Assembly (NCBI GenBank): GCA_047620505.1
Contig: JBLHKS010000199.1
Span: forward strand, 1 to 12,870
From: JBLHKS01 sp047620505
GTDB taxonomy: Bacteria; Verrucomicrobiota; Verrucomicrobiia; Verrucomicrobiales; DEV007
Reading direction: 5' to 3'
DNA length: 12,870 nucleotides
The position numbers were made by a program, and so were the translations under genes. The notes below the pieces were generated by a model that worked only from the letters and a program-made list of their open reading frames with translations, did not search any database and had not been told where the DNA came from. Every line of letters starts with the position of its first letter. Within the stretch, counting starts at the first letter, position 1. Below are positions 12,418-12,870 of this stretch, piece after piece.

Positions 12418-12870
12418 ATCGCATCGGCTCCTTCGGGTGTGCTCCGTGTTTTTCATGTCTCTGATCGCGGTCCTGATTCTTGCCCAAGAAGTTGAAGCGC
12501 GAGGACGAGGCGGCGGACGCGGAGGACGGAGTGGCAGTGGAATGTCACGCGGCGGCTCCGCGCAGTGGGGCTCAATGCGTGGCGGGAACGCCAACCGCAG
12601 AGGCGGATCCTATCGAAGCGGGTCCCACGACCGGGGAAGCCGCGCGGGCAGTTACGACGATCGGCGCAGCCGAAGCCGAAGCTCGAGTCCACCCTCGCGC
12701 TACGACAAGTCGCGGCAGCAATACGGTTCGAAAGGCAATCGCACCGTGGGTCGTAAATCGGATTCGAACTCGTATTCCAAGAAGACTCGAGCGGGCGGAA
12801 GCATCGACGGCTCGAAGGTGAAAGACGGCAATACAATCCAGCGTGAAGCGACGCTAAAGGGGCCCGGGGG
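12410..12870 (+). CDS. Secreted Gly/Arg/Ser-rich low-complexity protein (3' end cut off)
   Basis: ATG 12410 lies inside the end of the DUF2092 gene, with GGGGG 5 nt before it. The frame is open for 153 codons to the window edge. Residues 1-28 form a signal peptide (FFMSLIAVLILAQEVEA). The next stretch is RGRGGGRGGRSGSG, followed by Arg/Ser/Gly/Tyr-rich sequence with SRSRSSSPPSRYDKSRQQYG. Towards the edge it changes to GGSIDGSKVKDGNTIQREA and TLKGPG, which could start a Gly-rich repeat region. The composition suggests an intrinsically disordered, strongly basic, exported protein that might bind nucleic acid or anionic polymers outside the cell. I recognise no domain. Two other frames are open here because of the G/C-rich code; this one is chosen for its signal peptide, ribosome site and overlap with the previous gene. 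Confidence 0.75.
   Translation, partial: MTKSHRLLRVCSVFFMSLIAVLILAQEVEARGRGGGRGGRSGSGMSRGGSAQWGSMRGGNANRRGGSYRSGSHDRGSRAGSYDDRRSRSRSSSPPSRYDKSRQQYGSKGNRTVGRKSDSNSYSKKTRAGGSIDGSKVKDGNTIQREATLKGPG

Noticed and set aside
12480..12821. Alternative frames in the G/C-rich 3' end of the window
   Set aside because: The frame from 12410 has a signal peptide and overlaps the previous gene; the others begin inside it without start signals.

Overview
The window looks like chromosomal DNA of a Gram-negative bacterium. Nearly every predicted product has an N-terminal export signal. One is an outer-membrane-type beta-barrel, one a membrane-anchored periplasmic foldase, and one a polytopic HupE/UreJ membrane protein. 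The sequence does not fix the taxon. Gene families such as DUF3604, secreted sulfatases and DUF2092 suggest an environmental, possibly marine, proteobacterium or a relative, but that is inference. I see no tRNA, rRNA, CRISPR array or complete insertion sequence.

Region 1 (1-10804) is read entirely from the minus strand, so transcription runs from high to low coordinates. In that order it holds: a secreted sulfatase (10804-9269); a perfect 11-bp inverted repeat just after its stop; a predicted outer-membrane beta-barrel (9018-8236); a DUF3604 protein 'C' (8050-6011); a second DUF3604 protein 'B' (5942-4029); a parvulin-type peptidyl-prolyl isomerase (4023-3163); a HupE/UreJ protein (3166-2153); about 300 bp of broken sequence carrying the 3' end of a lost DUF3604 gene; and a third DUF3604 protein 'A' (1844 to beyond position 1), which loses only about the last ten codons at the window edge. 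B, isomerase and HupE are tightly packed (5-nt gap, then a 4-nt GTGA overlap), so they very probably form an operon. C sits 68 nt upstream of B.

Region 2 (11079-12870) is read from the plus strand, divergent from the sulfatase. It holds a small secreted helical protein, a DUF2092 lipoprotein-like protein, and a secreted Gly/Arg/Ser-rich protein that runs off the window. The DUF2092 gene overlaps the last gene by 8 nt.

The most interesting unit is the DUF3604 cluster. All three proteins keep the same spaced set of metal-ligand-like motifs (GDTHLH, DHAE, GFEW/GYEW, HNxN, TDSHT). These resemble the active site of PHP-type metal-dependent phosphoesterases, but here they sit on exported proteins about 640-680 residues long. 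They are coupled to a periplasmic foldase and to a HupE/UreJ family protein, a family linked to nickel/cobalt. My working model is a periplasmic metallohydrolase system with its own metal-transport and folding helpers, and an upstream outer-membrane barrel and sulfatase that may deal with the same class of ester substrates. The substrate is unknown. The fossil gene end and the three diverged copies show that the cluster grows and shrinks by duplication and deletion.
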